A stretch of 64,000 nt of DNA from Parietaria judaica (Eukaryota > Streptophyta > Magnoliopsida > Rosales > Urticaceae): the NCBI GenBank assembly GCA_954871525.1, contig OX940866.1:36220521-36284520 (forward strand), in the 5' to 3' direction. Positions 34,064 to 44,417 of the stretch are shown here, in pieces. How positions within the stretch are numbered: the stretch's first letter is position 1; the number at the start of each line of letters is the position of its first letter. Position numbers and translations under genes: made by a program. The notes beneath the pieces were generated by a model. The model had not been told where the DNA came from, did no database searches, and saw only the letters and a program-made list of their open reading frames with translations.

Positions 34064-35401
34064 ATTAAACTTGTCAATTTTTATTATTATTTTTCTTTTA
34101 CTTTGTATAACTATATAAAGTTCTGCCATATATGATCATTTAGTATTATTAAAATATATAAAGATACCGTGCATTGACCAACTTCTCTGGCAATGTAACA
34201 TAGATCACATATATATGTGAAGATAAGTGAGGAAACAAGATAAAAATATAGAGAAAGAGATAAAACAAAATTCTCGGTTCTCGGACTCTAGTGACGACGG
34301 CCCTCAGAATAATCGACTTTGCGCAACTCGTCTACTGTTGTATCATCGTGAAATTTTGATAAATCGATTTTTCGAAGTCGGTCTACCGAGCAACAACCTG
34401 TGAGTAATTTTGTGACAACATTTGAAGGAGTTTCTCACAAAATTTTCTCTTGCTTGTTGTTGTAATCTGAGGCTGATATTCCATCTTGATGATCATAATG
34501 ATAATGATATATGCCTCTAGTTTTATTTAGAGAAGACTTTGTTTGTACCTTACATTTGATTATAGTGGATTTAAGTGACCCATGGACCTCGTTTAATTTA
34601 CTCCTCATTTTGGTGAACGCTGAAATTGTCTTGAGTTCTTTGGATGTGTTTGGAATATTATCGTCTTCATATTACAACGGGTGTTGAGTGAGATTTGATA
34701 TTTTTTGTTGCGACGCGCTTCCTCCTAACAAATGACATAATTATAAGACTTTAATTAGTCTTGCATATTTAATTTAATCCTTTTATTATGTGAAAACGTG
34801 TTTGGATCCTATCACCCATATAATAAAAAAATCAAAGGTATTTTAGCAACTCTGATTGATATATAACACTATTTATGAAGACCCCCAAAATATACCCTCT
34901 AATTGTCAATTTGACAATATTATCCTCTTTTTTTAATGATTAATTAATTACTAAAAAAATTAAATCCCTAAATTTGACGATTGGTACTATTTTGCGTTTT
35001 TAGAAAATATATAGTATATTTTCATTAAAAAAATATTGTATATAACTATAAATTTTAAAATTATCATAAGGGGTGATTCTAGGTTTTAAAAATTAAAGTT
35101 ATGGGAGGGTATAAAAAAGTACACTTTGATAGTATATTTTAACTGTTTTTGAAAGTAGAAGGTATATTTTTTCGTTAATTCGAAAATAAAGGGTATATAA
35201 AATTAAATTTCCCGTTTATCTTTTTATCCGTGGAAAAATCAAAACTCTGTTATATGGGTATATATATATATACAGTTTCAATTATTCTACCTTTTACTAA
35301 AGAAAAAAAAAAGGTAGAATGAATTAACCAAAGAAGATTTCTAATTTTACTAAAGAAAAAAAAAATTATAGATCGTTGGCAAATGTTGCAGTAATTGCAT
35401 A
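34064..35401. other. A4 3' flank, convergent with A5
   Basis: Bases 34064 to about 35010 align with the A3 3' flank. Bases 35010-35401 are AT-rich with low-complexity A runs and a TA run near 35260. No gene or RNA is seen. Confidence 0.6.
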
Positions 35402-38118
35402 CTACTGCGAATTCATGATCTCGGAATTAAACGATTTGATCGGACTAATTTCCATAGAATTTTTCTCTGATGATTGAAAAGACGACGACCAGGTGCTCTT
35501 TGTGTCGGAACTAGCCCCCGAAATATCATTCACGAAACTCCTTTCTTGCGGAAAAAGGTACGGCTTTGGAGGCATCTCGATGTCTTCGACTTCGCCTTCG
35601 AGCATCTCCACCACTCTGTCCATCGAGGGCCGATCGCTGGGCTTCAATTGTATGCACCACAGTGCTACAATCATCATCTTCTTTATCGTCTTCTGTTCGT
35701 TCTCCGTTGCGCTTTTTACTGATTCGATGCCCTTTCCTTCGCTAAACTGTTCGTGAATCCATAGAGGGAAGTACGTCCCATCGGAATCATCCGATCCCAC
35801 GTTTGTGTTCTTTCTTCCGTTTGCCATTTCCATCAGCAACATTCCGAAGCTGTACACGTCGGCTTTGTGTGAGACTCCGCCGATGTTCTTGTAGAACAGC
35901 TCAGGAGCCATGTACCTGTGAAAGATTACCATTACCCATGATTCCATGAAGATATCTTAAAGTATTATATCACTATATAATTAGTGAAATAACTTCTTCT
36001 AAAAGACCTTAATAAAATGTTCAGTATTTGCTCAAAAGTGGATATTCCAAAATTACCCGATCGTCCCTCTCGCAGCTGTCAGACAAACCATGCTATCGTC
36101 CAGCGGACAGAGCCTCGCAAGGCCGAAATCGGAAATCTTCGCTGCAAAATTATCGTCAAGAAGAATGTTGTGGGGTTTGATGTCGAAATGAAGAATCTGC
36201 ATGTCGCATCCACTATGAAGATACTCGATTCCGCGCGCAACTCCAAGCGCGATCTGGAATGTCGTCTCGCAGCTCAACGCACGAGTTTCTTCTCCAGTGA
36301 AGATGAACTTGTCCAACGATCCATTGGACATGAAATCGAAGATTAGAGCTCGCTTCGAGCCCTCGACGCAAAACCCGATGAGCTGGGCGATGTTAACGTG
36401 GTGGATCCTTCCGATGGTGGCAACTTCGTTGATGAAGTCTTGCCAATTTGGAGTGCCTTTCGACTTACCCAATATCTTGATCGCAACGGGGTGACCGCTT
36501 CGAAGTTTTCCTTTGTACACCGAGCCGAAACCGCCCTCTCCAAGTTTCTCCTTGAAGCCTTTGCTCATCTTCTTTATCTCTGCATATGAGTACCTTATAG
36601 GCGCCAAATTGTGGTGAGTTTGCAGAAACTTCTCGATCTCCTCGTATATCGATAAATGCCGCCTTCGCCATTTATATATCAAGAGGCCGATAATGAACAG
36701 AAGTCCGATCAAAGTTCTTGGTGCTAGCACTCCCACTGCAGAGAAAAGTTGTGTTAATATTATGATTATTGAGTGAAATGATTTAAAATGTATCATCTTT
36801 GTATATCATTCTGTGCATATAAATATGCACTCTTAATTACCTAGGAATTTATTAGTTTATTGTGAGAAAGAAGTGCACATAATATGTAATTGTATATATG
36901 TATATAAATTCTAGAGAAACTCTTACCTACATACTTGTATCCTCCATTGATGGAAAGGTAAACTGCAAAAAAAATAAAACAATAAATAAAGAATCAGATT
37001 TAGAAATCAAGGAACATGGATGACAGAGAAGAACAGAGACCAATCCTGTAAAAATTATATTATGATATAATATCATTATAATATTACTGTACAAGCTTAC
37101 GCTGAAGATAGGCTAGAAAGGTGTGAAATGGACCTGCATTAATTAAAAGATGTAAATTAATTAATTAGTAAAAACATATTATCCAAATAATAATAATAAT
37201 ATTTATAATTATAAGGATTTGGTGTGTGTAACACTTACTACAGCCAAATGACACTCTGTAATCTATGAACGAGCAGCCAGACAGACAGGACACCTTGCTC
37301 GGTTTCTTGTCGTCGACGTAGCAAAGACGGCCTCCGCTTTTGTCGAAGCTCTGCACCCACGAGAGCTCGAATCCACGTGCTATCAGGCCGTGGATGTCGC
37401 GCGAACCGAGCAGCGCTTCCGCCGAAACGAGAGACACTTGCTCTATACAGCAAGAACTATCCAGATCCGACGAACCAAAACCATCGTCCATCACGCGGTA
37501 GTAAGAGTACCGCCTCCTCGATCCGGTCGAAGAGTTGAAGACGCAGTTGCCCTTGAACACGCAAGAACTCTCGACGTAACCAGAAGAATTCATGGCCTTT
37601 TCGCAGGTGAGAAAGATCACAGTCTGTGATATCACCCGAGTGTTCTTGAACGACGCCTTGGGATTTCCGGACATGGACGCTTGGCTCCGGAACCCCGACC
37701 TGATCTCCGCCTCGTACAGGTACGGATCCCAGTCGAGGAAAAACGTGGTCGACCGGGCGATCGTATTAGCGGGGACGGAAGAACAATTTCCATCACGAAT
37801 CTCGGGATCCACGAGCCGGATCGTGAAGTTGTTGTAATTGATTGCCTCTACGAAGTACCGTTTCGGAGCCTGATCAAAGTCGTCGGCGTAGAAGTAGAGC
37901 ACGGTGGCGTTGCTCTCGCACGAGAGATTGTACCTCAAATCGCCACAGTGCAGAGGATCCGTTTCGAGTCTGAACGGATACGATATGTTGCGGATTTCGC
38001 CGCAGGACGAGGTGCAGAGACTGTCACCCGCCGATGCGGCTGCACAAACCGCCATTCCGAGAAAGAGCACTAGCCCGAGTCGGTCCAGAAATGAAACCGG
38101 CCCAGTAATGATTTCCAT
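35402..38118 (-). CDS. A5: LRK10-like receptor kinase, class A, with an intron in the kinase domain
   Basis: Exons 38118-37239, 37133-37101 (33 nt), 36962-36927 (36 nt), 36735-36057 and 35915-35402 join in frame to give 713 aa. It has a signal peptide, an ectodomain with [10 protein letters not shown], a transmembrane helix (about 324-340) and a kinase with G-E-G-G-F-G, V-A-I-K, H-F-D, DFG and G-Y-M-A-P-E. An extra 141-bp intron lies exactly in the activation segment, after the first G of G-Y-M-A-P-E; the A1-A4 kinase exons are continuous there. The gene has GC-rich exons and no lesions. It is head-to-head with B4 across a 442-bp promoter. Confidence 0.92.
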
Positions 38119-38560
38119 TACGGGTACAGAAACCTCTTCGCCACTCCGAAACTAGGCCTGTAAAGCAGACGACTAGAAAACCGGGAATACCCGTTTTCCC
38201 CGGGGCTATCTTCTCTGCTTCGCCGCGGTTAGCTTAAGCATTTCGTCGAACACATGATCTTCGATTAGGCCTCAGACATTTTCAAAACCAAGAACTAATC
38301 AGATAGTTTGATACGTATTTCTCTATTCCACTTCTCATTATTTTATCCATATGGTTGACTAAACTCGAAGCAACCAACTAAAAAGTCAACAACGTCTTCG
38401 GAGTCTCCTTTGGAGGCTCGATTCGAATATCTACACATGTATGAACTGTCTCTATCACATCATTGACAAACAGTCAAAAAGTCAACAAAAGCTTGCGGAA
38501 GTTGACCCAATGGTGAGAGATTCAAGTTAGCCGAAAAGACTCGAGCTTTCTCGGACCACC
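38119..38560. promoter_or_regulatory. Shared divergent promoter of A5 and B4 with a W-box cluster
   Basis: The 442-bp gap between start codons contains W boxes (TTGACY or its complement) at 38355, 38384, 38472, 38480 and 38502, plus a TTGAC core at 38463. W boxes bind WRKY factors and are frequent in defence-induced promoters (established). Inducible expression of the pair is an inference. Confidence 0.6.
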
Positions 38561-39997
38561 ATGGGAGCTCAGAGCACGAAGCTCCTCTGTTACCTGGGTC
38601 TGCTTCTTTTGGCGAAATCCATGGCCGAAGAACAGGTCATGTGTGGGCCAAATGGCCCACCGATAAGATTCCCTTTCAGACTCAAAGGCCATGGATCCAA
38701 CGGCTATCCGGGGTTCGATCTCACCTGCGTCGGAGATCGGACGGCTCTGGAGCTCCCTGGTGGCCGGAGCCCGCCGAACAAGCGTATTTTCGCGAGCGAA
38801 ATAAGCTATCAGTCGCAGATGGTGTCCGTTTACAGCCCGGAGATTTGTCGATTCGGAGAAGAGAGCACGGAGTGGTCGGCGAACATCTCGAAATCTCCGT
38901 TCGAATTCGTGAACGATCAAGGCTACACGCTTTTCCGGTGCCCGTCGGGGCACAAATTGCAGCGGACTTTCTCCCAGAAATGCGAGATTGAAGCCGGATT
39001 CTACGTCGCCGGAGTGCCTTTCCAGTATTATCTTAGAGACAGCGTGTTCGACTTCGTGTCGTGTTCGAGAATGTACGATGTCCCGCCGGGTTCGTATAGT
39101 TTGCTCGAATTATGGCTCGGTGAAGAACCTTCAAATCTTCTGCAATGGTCGGTGCCGGATTGCCGGCGGTGTGAAGCCAGAGGCGAAGGGTGTCGTTTGA
39201 AGGGGAATTCCGGCGATAAAACCGAGTGTTTCGACCTTTCTGGAACAAGAAACCCGTCGAAAACTTTTCCGTTCATCATTGCAGGTGAACTTACTCTATC
39301 TTGATCTTCATTTTTTACTAGGATGAGCTCATTGTAGGTTTTATTTTTCCGGAATTTGTGACCTGAATTCGTTTTTTTTCTTATCCGAATCATTCGGAAC
39401 CCATTCTTAATCCGTTTCATTATTATCTGCATTCATTTAGGTGCGGTTCTATGTTCGATTATCGTGACATTAGCGACCGTAGCGATTATTTATGCCTTTA
39501 CTTTGGACAAAAATAAAAAAGAAGACCGGAAGAGAATCGAGAAGTTTCTGGAAGATTACAAAGCTCTGAACCCGTCGAGATATACCTATGCTGATGTCAA
39601 GAAGATCACGAATCAGTTCAAGGAGAAGGTCGGCGAAGGAGCGTTCGGGACAGTGTTCAAAGGAAAGCTCTCGAACGACATTTTCGTCGCCGTGAAGATC
39701 CTGAACGACACTTTCAAAGGCAACGGTGAGGAGTTCATCAACGAAGTGTCGACGATGGGCCGGATCTACCACGTCAATGTGGTCCGATTGGTCGGTTTTT
39801 GTGCTGATGGACCCTATAGAGCTCTCGTCTACGACTTCTTACCAAACGGTTCCTTGGAAAAGTACATTTCGTCGCCGGCCGGGGGAGAAAACCGGTCGCT
39901 TAACTGGGTTACATTGCAGGATATTGCTTTGGGAATAGCCAAAGGAATCGAGTATCTTCACCAAGGTTGCGATCAGCGAATCCTTCACTTCGACATC

Positions 39998-40642
39998 TGT
40001 TAAGGTCAGATTTGGTCAAATCTCTTCTTAACACCACCCTTTGTCGTTTGTGGAATAAACGACATAAAGCGAGAGGAGGATTGCTTGAAGAACCCAAGCC
40101 CATGAAAGAATAAAGAAATTAAGGCCCAACACCTCGTCTCGAAAAGGGAAGTTCATCGAGGAAAAGCTCTTCGGGAAAGCCTAATCGCGTTAAAAGAGGA
40201 ACTCATTCGGAATCGCGAGAAAGAAGAGAAGATTGGCTTATTCGGTTAAAGATTTCGTGGGATATCCAATGCAAAATAAGGAAGGTCAACTACGATCATA
40301 GCGATTCAGAAGGAAACCCTAGCAAGATTTGAGGAATATTCTAGAAGACCTCCAAACCTATAAATACGAATGTAAACTTAGCATAAATGATTCCAGTATT
40401 CAGTATCCATTATTATCGTGAGTTTGAGAGAATAAATCCTTGAGTCTTCGAGTTTGCTTATTCATAGCATTCTCGATCTCCCAAGGGTTAGAGTGTGTAA
40501 TCTTCGATTGTCCAAGCTATCAAACGGAAGAAACCGGGTCCTCTCGGAATCATAATAAATCAGAGATATTCGTATTGTCCATAATTATTTAATTATTTCG
40601 ATTATCTTTGTGACTGCACGGCGGTAAAAATCCCCCTCTACA
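39998..40642 (+). repeat. 5' LTR
   Basis: 645 bp, TG...CA, with a TATA box (TATAAATAC at 40359). By eye I see four differences from the 3' LTR: C/T in the AAACGA-C/T-ATA motif, two A/G changes and one T/A change. Confidence 0.93.
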
Positions 40643-40712
40643 GTTTGGCGCCCACCGAGGGGGCTTTGTTTCTTTCTATCGCACAGCCAGGAAATCGAAG
40701 GGAGGAAGGAGA

Positions 40713-41610
40713 ATGTCAGCCGAGGAAGCCAGCTCCGCCCAGAAGCAAACCATGCAGCGGATGCAACAACAGCTGGCCGAAGCCATCGCAAAGATGACAG
40801 AGGTCACCAGCAAAGCCGAGGAGTCCGCCCGAAGGATAGAGGAGCAGGCCGCGGAGAACAGACGCCTCGCAAGCCTCCTAGAGCGCGCGGAGAGACCGCG
40901 CCCGACGAACCAGATAGCAGAATCGGCCGCACGAGGGGCCGGGGGAAGCGCCAGCAGAGACACGGTGACGACGGACGCACCGGTAAGCATGTCAACCCCA
41001 TCGCTCATCAGGAACCTCTTCGACACGGACGCAGTCCAGCCAACCACGGCGAATCGAGTGGAGGACACAAAGATAATCGGACAAGAGTGGCCGTGGAGGT
41101 GGCCAAGGCGATGGCCTTAATGTCAGCAAAGATGGAGGCCAAACTCGGACAAGTCGCATCGCAGGTGCACCAGGCGACGAGTTCGGCGCCAGAAATCGAC
41201 AGGATGGTGCGGGAAGCCAGAATCACCCCGTTCACGACGAGGATTCGGGGATAGAGCTGGAGGAATTACCAAAGATCAGACTCACGCCATACAAAGGGGA
41301 TACGGATCCCCATACACACGTGAAGTCATTCCGAATCGCGACGGACCACATCGGGGGCGAGGAGGTCCGGAAGGAAGCCGTCTTGTGCAGACTTTTCATC
41401 GCGAGTTTGCAGGGCCGCGCCAGCGACTGGTTCGCGAGATTAACGCCGGGCTCCATCAACACCTCCGACGAGTTGGTCGCCCTCTTCCTAAAACACTTCT
41501 CCATCTACGTACAGACGGAGCTGACGGTGTCCAACCTCTTCGATGTCAAGCAAGGGAAGAACGAACCTCTTCGGCAATACATAGAGAAATTCAAGAACGT
41601 CATGTTCTGA
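40713..41610 (+). pseudogene. Retrotransposon gag remnant
   Basis: An opening frame from 40713 encodes a glutamine- and glutamate-rich, coiled-coil-like start and ends at 41120 after a frameshift. A second frame, active from about 41250 to 41610, carries the retrotransposon gag core, with motifs such as L-Q-G-R-A-S-D-W-F and L-F-L-K-H-F. At least two frameshifts and a stop at 41608 separate it from the integrase frame. Not functional. Confidence 0.8.
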
Positions 41611-42915
41611 ATCCCGAAGGAAAACAACGAAGAAACTCAGCTCATAGAAGAAGAAGAGAGCAAGGACGAAGAACCAGGAATAATAGAAGAGACCGGAGAC
41701 GAAGATTGGCGGACCCCCATCCGAGCATATTTGGTCGAAGGAAAGTTACCCGAAGATCGACAAGAGGCGCGGAAAATAAAAACTAAGAGCTCTCGATACA
41801 CGATCATAGACCGAAGGCTTTACTTCAAAAGCCTCGTAGGCCCCTACCTACGCTGTCTAGGCAAAGAAGAGGCGAACTACGTGATGGAAGAAATCCACAG
41901 CGGAGAGTGCGGTAACCACTCAGGCGAACGCAACCTATTGAGGAAAGCCAAGCTACAAGGTTTCTTCTGGGAAACAATGCGAGCGGATTGCACCAACCAC
42001 GCCAGGAAGTGCGAGAAATGCCAGCGACACGCCCCAGCAATCAACTGCCCGGCCGAAGAGCTATCGGTAGTATCGGTGCCCTACCCCTTCATGAAGTGGT
42101 CCATGGACATCGTCGGTCCTATGCCAATCGGAGCAAGACAGAAGAGGTTCATGCTGGTGGTCACGAACTTCTTCACCAAATGGACCGAAGCCGAAGCCTA
42201 CGCCAATATCAAGGATTCCGATGTCGAGAGTTACGTTTGGAAGAACGTAATCACTCGCTTCGGACTCCCCAGGGAGATAATCGCAGACAACGGGTCACAA
42301 TTCATCTCGAAGAAGTTCAGAGATTTCTGCGCACGATGGAAGATAAAGCTGAACACTTCAACGCCAAGATATCCCCAGGGGAACGGGAACGCCGAAGCAA
42401 TCAATCGAACGATCACCGACAACCTCAAGAAGCGGCTCGACAAGAAGAAAGGGTTATGGGCAGATGAACTCCCTGGAGTACTTTGGGCTTATCGGACAAC
42501 GCCACACTCAGCCACCGGAGAAACTCCTTTTGCTCTAGCATTTGGGGTGGAAGCGGTGATCCCGGCGGAAGTAGGAGTCCCCAGTTTCCGGCGATCCTGG
42601 GCACCAAACCACGAAGAAGACAACAGCCAGGACCTGCTTCATCAGCTTGACCACATCGACGAAAAGCGGGAGCGAGCCAGAATTCACATAGAAAATTACC
42701 AGAACACCATCGCCCGTTTCTACAATAAAAAGGTGCGACCGAGAAGGTTCCGAGTCGGAGAACTGGTCCTCAGAAGGGTGTTCCAGAACACAGCCGAGCT
42801 TAACGCGGGAAAGCTAGGTGAAAGCTGGGAAGGCCCTTATACAGTGACCCACATCGTCAAGCCAGGGGTATACGAACTCAAGAACACCGATGGAGTCAAG
42901 GTCATAAGAAGGTAA
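41611..42915 (+). CDS. Retrotransposon integrase remnant of the pol gene
   Basis: The frame is the same as the gag core, directly after its stop codon. It starts with the acidic linker normally found between RNase H and integrase (D-W-R-T-P-I), so protease, reverse transcriptase and RNase H have been deleted. Next come an HHCC zinc finger (H-S-G-E-C-G-N-H then C-E-K-C), the integrase core with its three acidic residues (in M-D-I-V-G-P, A-D-N-G and N-A-E-A-I-N) and a C-terminal domain rich in basic residues. The integrase part is uninterrupted to the stop at 42913-42915. Confidence 0.88.
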   Translation: MPKENNEETQLIEEEESKDEEPGIIEETGDEDWRTPIRAYLVEGKLPEDRQEARKIKTKSSRYTIIDRRLYFKSLVGPYLRCLGKEEANYVMEEIHSGECGNHSGERNLLRKAKLQGFFWETMRADCTNHARKCEKCQRHAPAINCPAEELSVVSVPYPFMKWSMDIVGPMPIGARQKRFMLVVTNFFTKWTEAEAYANIKDSDVESYVWKNVITRFGLPREIIADNGSQFISKKFRDFCARWKIKLNTSTPRYPQGNGNAEAINRTITDNLKKRLDKKKGLWADELPGVLWAYRTTPHSATGETPFALAFGVEAVIPAEVGVPSFRRSWAPNHEEDNSQDLLHQLDHIDEKRERARIHIENYQNTIARFYNKKVRPRRFRVGELVLRRVFQNTAELNAGKLGESWEGPYTVTHIVKPGVYELKNTDGVKVIRR

Positions 42916-43224
42916 TATGTCAAGCACTTGAAGAAATTCTACCAATAAAGAACGTCATCGGCGCCTTACGATTTCGGTTTTTAGTTAAGATTTCTTTTCT
43001 ATTTTTCTTAAGTCTTTCTATTTTATTTTAAGTTTATTTAACAGGGGACTCCCGACCCTACTTGTTCGGGATCCGCACGATTGGCTCCGGCTTTATTCAA
43101 TACAACATGGAGTACTCTTCCCTCGCGAGCCGCACCCATTGGGGGACTCGAAGGGTTTAACGAGGCTCGTCTCTTAAGACAATATTCTATCGCTGATTCA
43201 AATAAACACGTATCACAAAAAGAT

Positions 43225-43780
43225 ATCAGTGCCAAGCACTTCATCGCGACAGAGCCCGGTGCATACCGACAAGCTCATCGCCAGCAAATCAGTGCCAAGC
43301 ACTTCATCGCGACAGAGCCCGATGCATACCGACAAGCTCATCGCCAGCAAATCAGTGCCAAGCACTTCATCGCGACAGAGCCCGGTGCATACCGACAAGC
43401 TCATCGCCGATAAATCAAAGAAAATACAAAGCCGCTCCGGCGCAAATTCCGATCGATACATCGCGACAGAGCCCGGTGCATACCGACAAGCTCATCGCCA
43501 GCAAATCAGTGCCAAGCACTTAATCGCGACAGAGCCCGGTGCATGCCGACAAGCTCATCGCCGACAAATCAGTGCCAAGCACTTCATCACGACAGAGCCC
43601 GGTGCATACCGACAAGCTCATCGCCGATAAATCAAAGAAAATACAAAGCCGCTCCGGCGCAAATTCCGATCGATACATCGCGACAGAGCCCGGTGCATAC
43701 CGACAAGCTCATCGCCGACAAATCAGTGCCAAGCACTTCGTCGCGACAGAGCCCGGTGCACACCGACAAGCTCATCGCCA
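43225..43780 (+). repeat. Tandem array of 63-bp units with a second unit type
   Basis: The main unit begins ATCAGTGCCAAGCACTTC and starts at 43225, 43288, 43351, about 43506, about 43569 and about 43721. A different insert beginning GATAAATCAAAGAAAATAC appears twice (about 43411 and 43627), giving a higher-order pattern. The array is followed by an A-rich run. All frames across it are open because of the repeat, and I do not call a protein. 3' arrays of this sort are common in Tat elements. Confidence 0.85.
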
Positions 43781-43929
43781 AAAAAAAAAAACAAAAACAA
43801 AAAAAAAAAGCGGAGTACACATACTCCCATACTTCATCGATAGCGTACGAAAGTCATAGATTTTATTGATAAAACTTCGTTACAAATACAATACTTTATA
43901 CAAATCTATCCAGATACAGCAGGGGAAGG

Positions 43930-44247
43930 TCAATCCTCCCGAACAACCCTATCGGCAATTTGTTCTATGACGAACTCCCCATTCTCGGAGAGGACGTCCC
44001 GAAGAAGATCTTCTACGGCGGCATAATTTACAGGCCTCAGCATCATAAATTCGATCACGTAGGCCGAAGAAGGACTAAAGGGAGTCTCGTCGTCCGTGAC
44101 TCCGGAAAGAGAGGCAGCCGCACGCCTTATCATATCTTGGACAAACTCCTCGAGTATGGCGGGATGTTCTTCGTCAATCGCAAGGAAAGAAGCTAGCACA
44201 TCCTCGTAGTAAAACAGCGGTTCCGAGGTATAGAAAAATTCGTCACC
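43930..44247 (-). CDS. Possible third exon of the antisense gene, or a small separate ORF
   Basis: A frame of 105 codons follows an acceptor-like CAG at 44250-44248 and ends at 43930. Its content looks coding: acidic and hydrophobic, with Y-Y-E-D-V-L-A-S-F and E-E-F-V-Q-D. An in-phase donor, GCG|GTAGGG, lies in the last codons of antisense exon 2 (exon end at 44442), so splicing could replace the exon 2 stop with these residues. No family is recognised. Confidence 0.4.
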   Translation of the reverse strand, partial: GDEFFYTSEPLFYYEDVLASFLAIDEEHPAILEEFVQDMIRRAAASLSGVTDDETPFSPSSAYVIEFMMLRPVNYAAVEDLLRDVLSENGEFVIEQIADRVVRED

Positions 44248-44417
44248 CTGAGGAAAGAAGTTTAGCCAGGAAGTAATGACAGGAACACAAGAGAAGCAAC
44301 AAGCACAGAAACAATTTAAAGATAAAGAAAGTTCTTTTCATTAATAAAATCCGTCGAAGGAGTTACAAAGAAAGGACAGTGTAAATAAATGTACATAGGA
44401 AAGCTATAAGAAAAGGC

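Larger units (their letters stand above)
25063..35010 (+). repeat. Tandem segmental duplication containing A3 and A4
   Basis: Unit 1 runs from about 25063 to 30340 and unit 2 from about 30342 to 35010. The shared left edge begins GGAGTAGGTGGTCATA and continues through GATCGATGATGTCAGCAATC. Gene exons, introns and 3' flanks all align between units. Unit 2 is shorter mainly because unit 1 gained the intron MITE; unit 2 has its own MITE at 30970. Only an A gene was duplicated, so A4 has no B partner. Confidence 0.85.

Noticed and set aside
38522..38953. Minus-strand gene overlapping B4 exon 1
   Set aside because: It is the mirror frame of a well-supported GC-rich exon.
43225..43780. CRISPR-like array
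   Set aside because: There are no unique spacers between short repeats, and the setting is a plant retrotransposon.
43225..43860. Repeat proteins encoded by the 63-bp array
   Set aside because: Several frames are open simply because the unit is a multiple of three without stops; there is no start context or known domain.
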